Shown here piece by piece: positions 1 through 7,596 of a stretch of DNA of 64,000 nt. The DNA is from Arenimonas metalli CF5-1 (GTDB taxonomy: Bacteria > Pseudomonadota > Gammaproteobacteria > Xanthomonadales > Xanthomonadaceae): positions 62,001 through 126,000 of the forward strand of contig NZ_AVCK01000011.1 in NCBI RefSeq assembly GCF_000747155.1, read 5' to 3'. A model generated the notes under the pieces. The model did no database searches. It worked only from the letters and a program-made list of their open reading frames with translations, and was not told the DNA's origin. The translations under genes were made by a program, and so were the position numbers. The stretch's first letter is position 1, and each line of letters opens with the position of its first letter.

Positions 1-1
1 G

Positions 2-595
2 CCGCCCGCGGACCGCCCGGTGGTGGCCGCGCTGACCGCCGCCGATCGCTACCTCATCACCCCCGAGCCCACCGATCGCCCCGGCTTCCTGTCGAAGTTG
101 GACAAGGCCCTGGCGGCCGGCGCGCGCCGCATCCAGTTGCGGGCGCGGGCGATGGCTGCGGCCGACCTCGCCATTCTGGCCCGCGACGCCCAGATCCGCT
201 GCCGCGCCAAGGGCGCCCAGCTGCTGCTCAACGGCGAGCCCGGGCTCGCCGCGGATCTCGGGCTGGGCCTGCACCTGCGTTCGGCCCAGCTGATGGCCCT
301 GTCCGCGCGTCCGGTGCTGGCCGAGGGCCAGCCGGTGGCGGCGTCCTGCCACGATGCAGACGAGCTGGCGCAGGCCGAGCGCCTCGGCCTCGATTTCGTG
401 GTGCTGGGGCCCGTGCGCGCCACCGAGTCCCATCCCGGTGTGGCGCCCATGGGCTGGGAGAAGTTCGCCGCGCTGCGCGAAGGCGTCTCGCTGCCGATTT
501 ACGCCCTGGGCGGCATGAAGCCCGCCGACGTGGCCGTGGCGCGCCGGCACGGCGGGCAGGGCGTGGCGGGGGTCCGCGGGCTTTGGCCCAAGTAA
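2..595 (+). CDS. Nudix hydrolase with thiamine-phosphate-synthase-like domain, C-terminal part
   Basis: The reading frame is open to the left edge of the window, so the 5' end is missing and the internal methionine at position 20 is probably not the start. The visible 197 residues form a TIM-barrel of the TMP synthase/TenI type, with typical elements such as YLITPEP near the start, FVVLGPV in the middle and YALGGM near the end. In gammaproteobacteria this domain is commonly the C-terminal half of a MutT-like Nudix protein encoded close to coaE and pilD, which fits the neighbours here. The N-terminal Nudix half would remove oxidised nucleotides; it is not seen, so that part is inference. A free-standing ThiE-like protein is the alternative. 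The gene converges on coaE, with a palindromic repeat between them. Confidence 0.7.
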   Translation, partial: PPADRPVVAALTAADRYLITPEPTDRPGFLSKLDKALAAGARRIQLRARAMAAADLAILARDAQIRCRAKGAQLLLNGEPGLAADLGLGLHLRSAQLMALSARPVLAEGQPVAASCHDADELAQAERLGLDFVVLGPVRATESHPGVAPMGWEKFAALREGVSLPIYALGGMKPADVAVARRHGGQGVAGVRGLWPK

Positions 596-596
596 G

Positions 597-656
597 GCTT
601 CGGGCCTGAAGGCCCTCCTACACGAGCCGCTGTAGTAGGGCCTTCAGGCCCGAAGC
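597..656. repeat. Palindromic repeat, family A copy 1, between convergent genes
   Basis: Arms 597-622 and 631-656 are reverse complements with one mismatch over 26 bp, separated by an 8-base loop. The core CTTCGGGCCTGAAGGCCCT is a variant of the GGGACTTCAGTCCCGAAGC element found at 23764, 26590 and 27571, with paired changes in both arms. It begins one base after the stop of the upstream gene, and its right arm runs into the coaE reading frame. It could act as a bidirectional terminator. Confidence 0.85.
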
Positions 657-1264
657 TTTTCCGCCAGGTCCAAATAGCGCGGATGCAGCTTCGCCACCGC
701 CGCCACCAGGTCATCGACCGGGCCGTCGTTCACGATCACGTCGTCCGCGATCGCCAGGCGCTGTTCGCGGCTGGCCTGGGCCGCCACCATGCGGCCGGCC
801 AGCGCCGCCTCGAGTTGGTCGCGCTGCATCAGCCGGGCCTGCTGGACCGCGCGGGGCACGTCCACCACCAGGATGCGGTCCAGCCACGGGTAGCTGTCGC
901 GGCCCCCGCCTTCGGCCAGCAAGGGAATGGCCACCACGGCATAGGCGCCGGGCGCGGCGGCGCAGGCGGCCTTGAGCCACGTGCGGATACGGGGGTGCAG
1001 CAGGGCCTCGAGGTCGCGCTTGGCGGCGGGGTCGGAAAACACCCGGCGCCGCATCGCGGCGCGGTCGAGCTGGCCGTCGGGCAGCAGGCTGTCGGCGCCG
1101 AAGCGTGCCGCGATCTCCTTCAGCGCCGGCTGGCCGACCGCCACGACTTCCCGGGCGGCGATGTCGGCATCCACCACGGCCACGCCCAGGGCCTCGAAGG
1201 CGCGCGTGGCCTCGGACTTGCCGGACGCCACGCCACCGGTCACGGCGACCAGGGTCGCGGCCAT
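644..1264 (-). CDS. coaE: Dephospho-CoA kinase
   Basis: This 206-residue protein phosphorylates dephospho-CoA at the 3'-hydroxyl of its ribose, the last step of coenzyme A synthesis in the cytosol. The P-loop GGVASGKS lies at about residues 10-17, followed by VVDADIAAREVV, the usual DAD motif, and LLHPRI further on. The length is typical for the family. It starts 4 bp after pilD and is the last gene of the pilB-pilC-pilD-coaE run, an arrangement also found in Pseudomonas and Xanthomonas. The last codons (Leu-Arg-Ala) and the TGA stop lie inside a palindromic repeat, so the native C-terminus may have been replaced or slightly changed by the repeat. Confidence 0.95.
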   Translation of the reverse strand: MAATLVAVTGGVASGKSEATRAFEALGVAVVDADIAAREVVAVGQPALKEIAARFGADSLLPDGQLDRAAMRRRVFSDPAAKRDLEALLHPRIRTWLKAACAAAPGAYAVVAIPLLAEGGGRDSYPWLDRILVVDVPRAVQQARLMQRDQLEAALAGRMVAAQASREQRLAIADDVIVNDGPVDDLVAAVAKLHPRYLDLAEKLRA

Positions 1265-1268
1265 GGGC

Positions 1269-2135
1269 TCAGTTCAGGCCCGAAATATCGCGATAGGCCT
1301 GGATGAGCTGGGCGCCCCAGAGCAGCTGTACCCAGCCGGCCGCCGCGAGGTAGGGGCCGAACGGGATCGGCGTGGCCCGGTCGGCGCCGCGCCAGGTGAT
1401 CCAGAGCGTGCCGACCACCGCGCCGATCAGCGACGAGATCAGCACGATCGGCAGGATGGCGGTGGCGCCGCACCAGGCGCCCAGGGCCGCCAGCAGCTTG
1501 AAGTCGCCGTAGCCCATGCCCTCCTTGCCGGTCAGCCACTTGAACAGCTTGTACACCGTCCAGAGGCTCAGGTAGCCGGCCATGGCGCCGAAGATGGCCT
1601 GGCTGGGCGAGGTGAACAGGGTGACCGTGGACAGGCCGAGGCCGATCCACAGCAGGCTCAGCGTGAGCTGGTCCGGCAGCAGGGTGGTGCGCAGGTCGAT
1701 GCCGGCCAGGGCCACGAGGAAGCCGGTGAACACCATCGCGGCGAGCGCCTCGGGCGTGGCGCCAAAGCGCCAGACGCAGGCAGCGAACAGCAGGCCCGTG
1801 ACCAGCTCGACCACCGGGTACTGGATCGAAATCGCGCCGCCGCAGCCGCGGCAGCGGCCCCGCAGCGCCAGCCAGCTCAGCACCGGGATGTTTTCCCAGG
1901 GCGCCAGCTTGTGGCCGCATTTCGGGCAGGCGGAGCGCTGGACGACGATGCCGGGCGGGGCGGGCTCGTAGGGCTCGGGCAGCTCCAGCATCTCGCGGCT
2001 GGTCTTGCGCCATTCCCATTCCAGCCAGGGCGGCAGCCGCAGGATGACGACGTTGAGGAAGCTGCCCACCAGCAGCCCGAAGACGAGGGCGAGGCCGAGC
2101 GCGAGGCCCGGCGTGGCCTGGATCAAATCGAGCAT
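1269..2135 (-). CDS. pilD: Type IV prepilin peptidase/N-methyltransferase
   Basis: PilD is a polytopic inner-membrane aspartyl protease that cuts the leader from type IV prepilins and methylates the new N-terminal residue. The 288-residue product begins MLDLIQATPG. A longer open frame reaches 2186, but it would run into pilC and is not conserved in character. Two CxxC pairs (CPKCGHKL and CRGCGG) in the first cytoplasmic loop are the zinc-binding signature, and GYGDFKLL carries the GxGD active-site motif. Several hydrophobic segments follow. The gene begins 4 bp after the pilC stop and precedes coaE by 4 bp, so translation is probably coupled. It should process the PilA encoded at 5447-5890. 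Confidence 0.95.
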   Translation of the reverse strand: MLDLIQATPGLALGLALVFGLLVGSFLNVVILRLPPWLEWEWRKTSREMLELPEPYEPAPPGIVVQRSACPKCGHKLAPWENIPVLSWLALRGRCRGCGGAISIQYPVVELVTGLLFAACVWRFGATPEALAAMVFTGFLVALAGIDLRTTLLPDQLTLSLLWIGLGLSTVTLFTSPSQAIFGAMAGYLSLWTVYKLFKWLTGKEGMGYGDFKLLAALGAWCGATAILPIVLISSLIGAVVGTLWITWRGADRATPIPFGPYLAAAGWVQLLWGAQLIQAYRDISGLN

Positions 2136-2139
2136 CGGG

Positions 2140-3387
2140 TCAGCCGACGGTCGCGGCCAGCTTGAAGATCGGCAGGTACATGCCAATGACCATGCCGCCG
2201 ACCAGCACGCCGATCACCACCATGATGAAGGGCTCGATCAGGCTGGCGAGCGCATCCACGGAGTTGTTCACTTCCTGCTCGTAGAACTCGGCGACCTTGA
2301 GCAGCATGGTGTCGAGCGCGCCGGCCTCTTCACCGATGGCGGTCATCTGCACCACCATGTGCGGGAAGATGTTGACCTGCTTCATGGCGACGTTGAGCTG
2401 GTAGCCCACGGACACGTCGTCGCGGATGCGCTTGACGGCCTCGTTGTAGACGATCGAGCCGGTGGCGCCGCCGACCGTTTCCAGCGCCTCCACCAGCGGC
2501 ACGCCGGCCTTGAAGGTCAGGGCCAGGGTGCGGGCGAAGCGGGCGATGGCCGACTGGTGCAGGATCATGCCGATCACCGGCAGCTTCAGCATCAGGCGGT
2601 CGACGTTGCGCTCCAGCGTCGCCGAGCGCTTGTAGATGAACAGGAAGCCGAACACCGAGCCCGCCACGATGGCAAGCACTGCCCACCACCAGGCCGTGAG
2701 GAAGCGCGAGGCGTTGACGATCATCTGGGTGAAGGCGGGCAGGTCGGCGCCGAAGCCCTTGAACACGTCCTCGAACTGCGGCACCACGTAGATCAGCAGG
2801 ATGGCGCTGACCAGGATCGCCACCGCGATCACGGCCGCGGGGTAGAACAGCGCCTTCTTGATCTTGCCCTTCAGGGCCTCGGTGCGCTCCTTGTAGGTGG
2901 CGACCGTGTCCAGGACGGTATCGAGCACGCCGGCGCCTTCGCCGGCGCGGGTGAGGTTTCGGTACAGCGAGTCGAACTGCACCGGGTGGCGCGCCATGGC
3001 CTCGCTGAGCGAGCTGCCGCCGGCGATGGAGTCGCGGATGTCGAGCAGCATGTCGCGCATGCGCTGGTTCTTCTGGCCACCGGCCAGGATTTCGAAGCTC
3101 TGCACCATCGGCACGCCGGCCTGCAGCATGGTGGCGATCTGGCGGCTGAAGACCGAGATCTCCTGCGGCGTGATGGCCTTGCCGGCATTGCCGAACAGCG
3201 GCTTGGACTTGGTGCGCACCACCGTGGGGTTGATGCCCTGCTTGCGCAGCTCCGCCTTCAGCAGGTTGGCGTTCTTGGACGTGGTCTCGCCCTTCATCTT
3301 GACACCGCGCTTGTCGGTGCCCTCCCAGATGAACTGCTCCATCGCGTTGGTGCGCTGGGCGGGGGTTTTGGCAGCGGTCGTCGCCAT
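2140..3387 (-). CDS. pilC: Type IV pilus inner-membrane platform protein PilC
   Basis: The 415-residue protein is the GspF-family platform of the pilus machine and connects the cytoplasmic motor PilB to pilin insertion. Two homologous GspF domains are visible, one starting near FSRQIATMLQAGVPMVQ and one near FARTLALTFKAGVPLVE, each followed by hydrophobic segments. The last membrane segment lies near IMVVIGVLVGGMVIGMYLPI. The N-terminal cytoplasmic part begins with a tryptophan-containing strand (FIWEGTDKRG) typical of the family. It sits 3 bp downstream of pilB and 4 bp upstream of pilD in one transcription unit. Confidence 0.96.
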   Translation of the reverse strand: MATTAAKTPAQRTNAMEQFIWEGTDKRGVKMKGETTSKNANLLKAELRKQGINPTVVRTKSKPLFGNAGKAITPQEISVFSRQIATMLQAGVPMVQSFEILAGGQKNQRMRDMLLDIRDSIAGGSSLSEAMARHPVQFDSLYRNLTRAGEGAGVLDTVLDTVATYKERTEALKGKIKKALFYPAAVIAVAILVSAILLIYVVPQFEDVFKGFGADLPAFTQMIVNASRFLTAWWWAVLAIVAGSVFGFLFIYKRSATLERNVDRLMLKLPVIGMILHQSAIARFARTLALTFKAGVPLVEALETVGGATGSIVYNEAVKRIRDDVSVGYQLNVAMKQVNIFPHMVVQMTAIGEEAGALDTMLLKVAEFYEQEVNNSVDALASLIEPFIMVVIGVLVGGMVIGMYLPIFKLAATVG

Positions 3388-3390
3388 GGC

Positions 3391-5118
3391 TTAGTCCTTC
3401 GTGACGCGGTTGATTTCGGCCAGGCTGGTGACTCCCTGCCGGGCCTTGAAGAGGGCGGACTGCCGCAGGTCGCGGACGCCGGCTTCCTGAGCGGCCTGGG
3501 CGATCTGCAGGGCATTGCCGCCCTCGAGGATGATGGACTGGATGTTCTCGGCCATCGGCATCACCTGGTAGATGCCGACGCGGCCCTTGTAGCCTTCATT
3601 GCAGTCCTCGCAGCCACCGGGCTCGAACAGGGTGACGCCGGCCTTGATGTCCTCGTGCGTGAAGCCCTCGGCCAGCAGGGCGTTCTCCGGCAGGTGGATG
3701 GGCTTCTTGCAGGCATCGTGCAGCCGGCGCGCCAGGCGCTGGGCGATGATGATGGTGACCGACGAGGTGATGTTGTAGGGCGCGATGCCCATGTTCATCA
3801 GGCGCGAGACGGTCTGCGGGGCATCGTTGGTGTGCAGGGTGGACAGCACCAGGTGGCCCGTCTGGGCCGCCTTGACCGCGATCTCCGCGGTCTCGAGGTC
3901 GCGGATCTCGCCGACCATGATCACGTCGGGGTCCTGGCGCAGGAAGCTGCGCAGGGCCGCGGCGAAGGTCATGCCCTTCTTGACGTTCATCTGCACCTGG
4001 TTGATGCCCGGGACGCGGATTTCGACCGGGTCCTCGGCGGTGGAGATGTTGCGCTCCTCGGTGTTGAGGATGTTCAGGCCGGTGTACAGCGACACCGTCT
4101 TGCCCGAGCCGGTGGGGCCGGTGACCAGGATCATGCCGTAGGGCTTGGCCAGCGCGTCGAGGTAGAGCTGCTTCTGGTCTTCCTCGTAGCCGAGCTTGTC
4201 GATGCCCAGCTTGGCCGCGCTGCCGTCGAGCAGGCGGAGCACCACCTTCTCGCCGAACAGCGTGGGGCAGGTGGACACGCGGAAGTCCATCTGCTTGGTC
4301 TTGGAGATGTTGAGCTTGATGCGGCCGTCCTGCGGCAGGCGGCGCTCGGCGATGTCGAGCTGGGCCATGACCTTCAGGCGCGCGGTGATGCGCGGGTGCA
4401 GCTTCACCGGGGCCTTGGCCACGCCGCGCAGGATGCCGTCCATGCGCAGGCGGACGCGGAACTCGGTTTCGTAGGGTTCGAAATGGATGTCCGAGGCACC
4501 GCGCTTGATGGCGTCGAGCAGCACCTTGTTGACGAAGCGGACCACCGGGGTGTCGTCGCCGCCCTTGGCATCGGCGATGCCGTCGTTGCCGTCATCGTCG
4601 CCGCCGGTGGACTCGAGGTTCTCCAGCCCCTCGTCGTCGCCCATGCTGTCGCCCATGCTGTCGGAGGCGGTCAGCGCCTGCTCGATGCTGCGGCGGAGCT
4701 TGTCCTCGTCGACCAGGATGGGCTCGACGGTGAGGTTGGCGGCGAACTTGATCTCGTCCAGCGCCCGGGTGTTGGTGGGGTCGGCGATGCCCACGAACAG
4801 GCGGTTGCCGCGCTTGAACAGCGGCAGCGCCTGGTGCTTGGTGATCAGCTCTTCGCTGACGAGCTTGGTGGCGGCCTGGTTGAGGTCGAGCGCGGCGCTG
4901 TCGAACAGCGGCATGCCGAACTCGACGGCATTGGCCCCGGCGATGTGGGCGCTGGTGACCAGCTTCTTCTCGAGCAGGTAGAGGTGGATGGGCCGCTTCT
5001 GCTTGCTGGCCTCGTCCAGGGCCTTGCGCGCGTCGGCCTCGCCCAGGACGCCGTCCAGCACGAGGCGCCGGGCAATGCCGGTGATACCCACCAGGTTGGC
5101 GGTCGCGTTGGCGTTCAC
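3391..5118 (-). CDS. pilB: Type IV pilus assembly ATPase PilB
   Basis: PilB is the hexameric cytoplasmic ATPase that powers pilus extension. The start is the GTG at 5118, preceded by GGGGAG with a short spacer, giving 575 residues, the usual family size. An in-frame extension to 5421 is arginine- and proline-rich and crosses the pilA terminator, so it is rejected. Visible motifs are the Walker A GPTGSGKT, the Asp box TAEDPVE, Walker B DVIMVGEIRD and the His box LSTLHTND. An acidic Asp/Gly-rich linker with a short tandem duplication (DSMGDSMGD) separates the N-terminal MshEN-like part from the ATPase. In the usual tetracysteine zinc motif the first Cys is His (RRLHDAC), while the later CEDC pair is intact. 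Confidence 0.95.
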   Translation of the reverse strand: MNANATANLVGITGIARRLVLDGVLGEADARKALDEASKQKRPIHLYLLEKKLVTSAHIAGANAVEFGMPLFDSAALDLNQAATKLVSEELITKHQALPLFKRGNRLFVGIADPTNTRALDEIKFAANLTVEPILVDEDKLRRSIEQALTASDSMGDSMGDDEGLENLESTGGDDDGNDGIADAKGGDDTPVVRFVNKVLLDAIKRGASDIHFEPYETEFRVRLRMDGILRGVAKAPVKLHPRITARLKVMAQLDIAERRLPQDGRIKLNISKTKQMDFRVSTCPTLFGEKVVLRLLDGSAAKLGIDKLGYEEDQKQLYLDALAKPYGMILVTGPTGSGKTVSLYTGLNILNTEERNISTAEDPVEIRVPGINQVQMNVKKGMTFAAALRSFLRQDPDVIMVGEIRDLETAEIAVKAAQTGHLVLSTLHTNDAPQTVSRLMNMGIAPYNITSSVTIIIAQRLARRLHDACKKPIHLPENALLAEGFTHEDIKAGVTLFEPGGCEDCNEGYKGRVGIYQVMPMAENIQSIILEGGNALQIAQAAQEAGVRDLRQSALFKARQGVTSLAEINRVTKD

Positions 5119-5369
5119 TCTGCTCCCCAGAGACGCGCTAGTCGCCCAACTGTACCCGAAAACCGGCCGCTGGCCAGCCTCTTGCGGGACATTGTTCGCG
5201 TGAAGGGCCGGGAGGCGGCGGCGGGTGGCGGCGGGTTCCGGGGCATGGGGCGGGGCCGGGAATGGGAGGGCTGCCTGAGCAACGGAAAGATGGCCCGCCC
5301 GCGGACACGCCCGGCGGCGAGGGGGTGCGCGCATTGGCCGGGGCGCGGCCGTCGGGCCGGGTCGGCGCC
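5119..5369. other. Spacer between pilA terminator and pilB
   Basis: About 250 bases lie between the pilA terminator and the pilB start. I see no convincing gene in it. The long open frames across it have arginine/proline/alanine-rich compositions expected of chance frames in GC-rich DNA. A TACAGT about 30 bp upstream of the pilB start on the minus strand could be a -10 element but lacks a clear -35, so the pilB promoter is not resolved. Confidence 0.4.
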
Positions 5370-5397
5370 AAAAAAAACCCCGGCCGAAGCCGGGGTT
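5370..5397 (-). terminator. Rho-independent terminator of pilA
   Basis: On the minus strand AACCCCGGC pairs with GCCGGGGTT around a TTCG loop and is followed by a run of seven T. This is a classic intrinsic terminator about 50 bp after the pilA stop and before pilB. It would keep the abundant pilin transcript separate from pilB-pilC-pilD. Confidence 0.9.
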
Positions 5398-5407
5398 CTT
5401 CTTTTGC

Positions 5408-5433
5408 ATCCCCCGCGGCAAGCCGCGGGGGAT
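5408..5433. other. Hairpin between the pilA stop and its terminator
   Basis: Perfect 12-bp arms (ATCCCCCGCGGC and its complement) are separated by AA. The hairpin lies 13 bp beyond the pilA stop and just before the terminator. It may protect the 3' end of the pilin mRNA; this role is inference. Confidence 0.6.
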
Positions 5434-5446
5434 CGTGGTGCCTACG

Positions 5447-5890
5447 TTACGGAGCGGTGCAGCCGCCCGGCAGGTACGCGGCCTTCCAGGTGCCCGGACG
5501 GTTGGTCACGGTGCAGGTCCAGTTGCCATCAGCCAGACGGTTCAGGTTGACGATGGCGCCGTTGACGCGCGGGTTGCCGATCAGGGTGCAGGTGAGAGCA
5601 CCGTTCTGCGAGCCGTCCGGGTTCGGCGCAAGAACGCCCTGCGCGCCGCAGCGGGCGGTGGCGCCGGCCAGGCCCATGTTCGCCGCGATGTAGTAGCCGT
5701 TCGGCTGGCCTTCGTTCACGCCGACTTCGTACGCGGTCTTCGCGCCGGTGATCTCGGACAGGCCGGTGGTGACCTGCGAGCGGGCGATGTAGTCCTGATA
5801 CGCCGGCAGCGCGATGGCGGCCAGGATGGCGATGATCGCGACCACGATCATCAGCTCGATCAGGGTGAAGCCTTTCTGGATGTTCTTCAT
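5447..5890 (-). CDS. pilA: Major type IV pilin PilA
   Basis: The 147-residue prepilin starts at [13 protein letters not shown]. PilD would cut after Gly7, leaving Phe as the methylated first residue, with Glu at mature position 5. The hydrophobic alpha-1 helix follows. The globular part has four cysteines, two near ARCGAQG and LTCTL and two near NWTCTV and GGCTAP, so one or two disulfides are likely. A longer frame reaches 5968, but the canonical leader and an AGGGG sequence about 9 bp upstream fix the start at 5890. The gene is monocistronic, with a strong terminator behind it and a sigma-54 promoter in front, and stands next to pilR/pilS. Confidence 0.97.
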   Translation of the reverse strand: MKNIQKGFTLIELMIVVAIIAILAAIALPAYQDYIARSQVTTGLSEITGAKTAYEVGVNEGQPNGYYIAANMGLAGATARCGAQGVLAPNPDGSQNGALTCTLIGNPRVNGAIVNLNRLADGNWTCTVTNRPGTWKAAYLPGGCTAP

Positions 5891-5983
5891 GGTGTAACCC
5901 CTAGGGTGGTTTGTGATTGTCACGTGCTGGAACGGTGGAACCTTCCGTGGCTTGCCGTGCCAAGGCACGTGCGGTAACGGTGA

Positions 5984-5999
5984 TGCATCTTCTGTGCCA
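5984..5999 (-). promoter_or_regulatory. Sigma-54 promoter of pilA
   Basis: Read on the minus strand the sequence is TGGCACAGAAGATGCA. It has the -24 GG (5998-5997) and the -12 GC (5986-5985) exactly 12 bp apart. It differs from the consensus TGGCACG-N4-TTGCA at two positions. Transcription would start near 5973, about 83 bp before the pilA ATG. The adjacent pilR gene encodes the matching enhancer-binding activator; its binding sites should lie further upstream (about 6020-6130), where GTGTC occurs near 6065-6070. Confidence 0.85.
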
Positions 6000-6165
6000 G
6001 TCCCCTCTGGCCGGGCACAGGCCGGAATATAGGCACAGAGTTCAACGCAAGACCAGCCGTTTCTGGGACACGCCGCAAGGTATTTTTCGACTTGTCAGAA
6101 AGTGACGCGGAGCGTCAGTTCGTGACAGCGGGATAGTGTGACTGCCATCACACTCGGCGCCGCAC

Positions 6166-7548
6166 TCACTCCATTCCGAGCTTCTTGAGCTTGTAGCGCA
6201 GCGCCCGGAACGTGATGCCCAGCGCCGCCGCCGTCTTGGTCTTGTTGTAGCGGTTCGCCTCCAGCGCCTTCTGGATCGTCTCGCGCTCCATCTGCTCGAT
6301 CGCATCCGGCAGCGGCGTGCCGTCCGGGCCGAAGGCGGTGGGCGAGGGGGGCGCGATGGTGCGCAGCGGGGCGTCGGCTTCGTGGCCGATCAGGCTGTCC
6401 ACCTGCGGCAGATAAAGGTCGGCGACCTCGATGCGCTGGCCTTCGCACAGCGCGACGGCGCGCTCGAGGACGTTCTCCAGCTCGCGCACGTTGCCCGGGA
6501 AGGGGTAGGCGGCCAGCGCCGCCTCGGCCTCCTCGGACAGCGCGGGCAGGGCGTCGGCCTGCTCGCCGGCGAGGCGCTTGAGGATGGCGGCCGAGATCAC
6601 GGGGATGTCCTCGCGGCGCTGGCGCAGCGGCGGCACGGCGAGTTCGATCACGTTGATGCGGTAGTAGAGGTCCTGGCGGAACTTGCCCTCCTCCACCAGC
6701 CTGGCGAGGTTCTTGTGCGTGGCCGAGAGGATGCGCACGTCCACCGGCAGCTCGGCCGGCGCGCCCACGGGCCGCACGCACTTCTCCTGGATCACGCGCA
6801 GCAGCTTCACCTGCATGTGCAGCGGCAGCTCGGCCACTTCGTCCAGGAACAGGGTGCCGCCGTTCGCGGCCTGGAACAGGCCTTCCTTGTCGGCGTGGGC
6901 GCCGGTGAAGCTGCCCTTCTTGTGGCCGAACAGTTCGCTTTCCATCAGCTCCGACGGGATCGCGCCGCAGTTCACCGGCACGAAGGTGCCGGCGGCGCGC
7001 GAGCCCTGCTCGTGGATCAGCCGCGCCACCAGCTCCTTGCCCACGCCGGATTCGCCGCTGATGTAGACCGGCGCCTGGCTGCGGGCCACGCGGCCGATGG
7101 TCTGCCGCAGCTGCTGCATGCGCGGCGAGTCGCCGATCAGGCGGTTGCTGGCGGGCGTGGCGCTGCGGCGCTGTTCGTTGAGGTCGAGCGCGTGCTGCAC
7201 CAGCCGGCGCAGCACCGAGAGGTCCACCGGCTTGGTGACGAAATCAAACGCGCCGGCCTTGAGTGCCTGCACCGCGGCCTCGACGTTGCCGAAGGCGGTG
7301 ATCATGGCCACCGGCGTGTCGGGATAGCGCTGGGCGATGTGCTCGATCAGGTCCTGGCCCGAGCCGTCCGGCAGGCGCATGTCGGTCAGGCACAGGTCGT
7401 AGCTGCCCTGGGCGAGCTGGGCGCGTGCGCTCGACAGGTCGGCCGCCGTGTCCACCCGCAGGCCCATCCGGCCCAGGGTCAGGACCAACAGCTCCCGGAT
7501 GTCGCGTTCATCATCGACCACGAGGGCGCTGCGGGGGGTCGTCATCAC
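6166..7548 (-). CDS. pilR: Sigma-54-dependent response regulator PilR
   Basis: PilR is an NtrC-type transcription activator of pilin synthesis, 460 residues long. The receiver domain occupies about residues 5-125, with the phospho-acceptor Asp in CLTDMRLPDG and the acidic pair in VVDDERD. The AAA+ domain follows, with Walker A GESGVGKE, a sigma-54 contact loop written GSFTGA in place of the more common GAFTGA, and Walker B TLFLDEVAEL. A Fis-type helix-turn-helix with NRYNKTKTAAALGITFRALR ends the protein. Two adjacent methionines could serve as start. It is encoded 48 bp downstream of pilS and next to the sigma-54 promoter of pilA. Confidence 0.96.
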   Translation of the reverse strand: MMTTPRSALVVDDERDIRELLVLTLGRMGLRVDTAADLSSARAQLAQGSYDLCLTDMRLPDGSGQDLIEHIAQRYPDTPVAMITAFGNVEAAVQALKAGAFDFVTKPVDLSVLRRLVQHALDLNEQRRSATPASNRLIGDSPRMQQLRQTIGRVARSQAPVYISGESGVGKELVARLIHEQGSRAAGTFVPVNCGAIPSELMESELFGHKKGSFTGAHADKEGLFQAANGGTLFLDEVAELPLHMQVKLLRVIQEKCVRPVGAPAELPVDVRILSATHKNLARLVEEGKFRQDLYYRINVIELAVPPLRQRREDIPVISAAILKRLAGEQADALPALSEEAEAALAAYPFPGNVRELENVLERAVALCEGQRIEVADLYLPQVDSLIGHEADAPLRTIAPPSPTAFGPDGTPLPDAIEQMERETIQKALEANRYNKTKTAAALGITFRALRYKLKKLGME

Positions 7549-7596
7549 TTACCGGTCGGGGCGGGAACCCCTACACATTAGCTGAAGGCGTGGGTC

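Noticed and set aside
5119-5421. N-terminal extension of pilB beyond the GTG at 5118
   Set aside because: It crosses the pilA terminator and is rich in Arg, Pro and Ala. The GTG has a ribosome binding site and gives the usual PilB length.
2005-5550. A plus-strand open frame of over 1100 codons across pilC and pilB
   Set aside because: It is antisense to well recognised genes and has a His/Asp/Gly/Val-rich composition typical of the reverse frame of GC-rich genes. No domain is visible.
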